This document shows, piece by piece, positions 63,365 to 64,000 of a DNA stretch of 64,000 nt. The DNA is from Trematomus loennbergii (taxonomy: Eukaryota; Chordata; Actinopteri; Perciformes; Nototheniidae), in NCBI GenBank assembly GCA_012861695.1, contig JAAOOA010000056.1, positions 8,593,207-8,657,206 of the forward strand, written 5' to 3'. A model generated the notes under the pieces. It made no database searches and had not been told where the DNA came from. It saw only the letters and a list, made by a program, of their open reading frames with translations. Numbering within the stretch: the first letter of the stretch is position 1; every line of letters begins with the position of its first letter. Position numbers and translations under genes: made by a program.

Positions 63365-63500
63365 GAACAATTTTTCATTAATGAGCTCTAAAGCCTTACA
63401 TCCCCTAATGTGGAGCCTTAACAAAATGTAATTACTCAGCACAACACAAATATTACATAGTAATTAAGCACACTTAACAGCGGGCTGATAACAGCTACAC
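63365..63500. promoter_or_regulatory. candidate conserved non-coding element
   Basis: TTTTTCATTAATGAGCTC, AAATGTAATTACTCAGC and ATAGTAATTAAGCACAC give three homeodomain-type sites within about 100 bp of unique sequence. Function is inferred. Confidence 0.33.
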
Positions 63501-63934
63501 CATGCCGTTTGTCAAAGCTTTGAGTCCAATCTGGATTTCACGAAAGTTAAAAAATCCAGTTTGTCATGCTGCTGCAACACTGAAAAATGAGAACAAATAT
63601 TCTTTATTTGGGAAATTGTTTTTCTATGGCAGTCAGGAGTAAGACTGCTTGTCAGCCCAGTCCCAGAGGGCTGCTTTCTATCTGTTTCAGACTTGATTTC
63701 TCAGACTTGGATTTTTTTTTTGGGATCCCATGACTTGCTGCTGTTTTTATGTGCTGCAAGGCAGGCAACAAAGCACATCTGGCTGCTTTAATGATATGAT
63801 TTCCCATCATACTAAGCCACCTCCATTATGACCTCCCACAGAGACATGCTGGCTGCACTTAAGCATTAGGTGTAGGTGCGTGTGTGTCAGTCTGACTGTC
63901 TGTGTTTACGGTTGACGGTGTGTGTACATTACGC

Positions 63935-63935
<1 letters not shown>

Positions 63936-63969
<34 letters not shown>
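63936..63969 (+). repeat. (TG)n microsatellite
   Basis: About 34 bp of TG preceded by CGCGCG. Confidence 0.9.
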
Positions 63970-63972
<3 letters not shown>

Positions 63973-64000
63973 CGAGGGCAACACACTGCTGGTGATGGTA

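Overview
This window looks like nuclear DNA from a ray-finned fish, probably a percomorph teleost (the percomorph part is inference). It has one recognisable host gene, tshz1 (a teashirt-family zinc-finger homeobox transcription factor), on the minus strand. Around it lie tens of kilobases of AT-rich non-coding DNA with long CA/TG microsatellites and fish-type mobile-element remnants. I see no bacterial operons, CRISPR arrays, ribosome-binding sites, rRNA or convincing tRNA genes.

Layout. 1-35 kb lies downstream (3') of tshz1 and has no gene I can support. It holds an interstitial telomere-like repeat (about 1.18 kb), several non-autonomous DNA transposons with inverted ends (4.28-5.04, 11.22-11.71, 12.99-13.33, 14.38-14.65, 14.89-15.27, 16.4-17.1 and 19.57-19.84 kb), a diverged tandem repeat (11.2-12.4 kb), long TG arrays (3.45 and 23.0 kb), and a decayed DIRS-type tyrosine-recombinase retrotransposon whose 3' end is a strong foldback (24.5-26.6 kb). 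About 35.05-36.41 kb is the probable 3' UTR. 36,412-39,917 is the large 3' coding exon of tshz1. From 39,918 to the right end I read intron 1 and/or upstream DNA; the short first coding exon expected for this family was not found.

The tshz1 exon is complete in content: acidic N-terminus, three widely spaced C2H2 fingers, a CtBP-type PIDLS motif, an atypical homeodomain and two C-terminal fingers. As given, the reading frame is broken at three places. Each break is a single missing base next to a GG pair on the + strand, so consensus error is the simplest explanation. Nearly every long CA/TG array also contains isolated single-base dropouts, which fits the same idea.

The non-coding flanks contain several blocks rich in TAAT, octamer and TALE-like motifs that look like conserved enhancers of a developmental regulator. 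These are inferences from composition; no alignment could be made. I found no convincing new biological system. The most unusual items are the DIRS foldback end, a transposon carrying a 24-bp palindrome centred on a full CRE and inserted in an older tandem repeat, and the frame-break pattern in tshz1.
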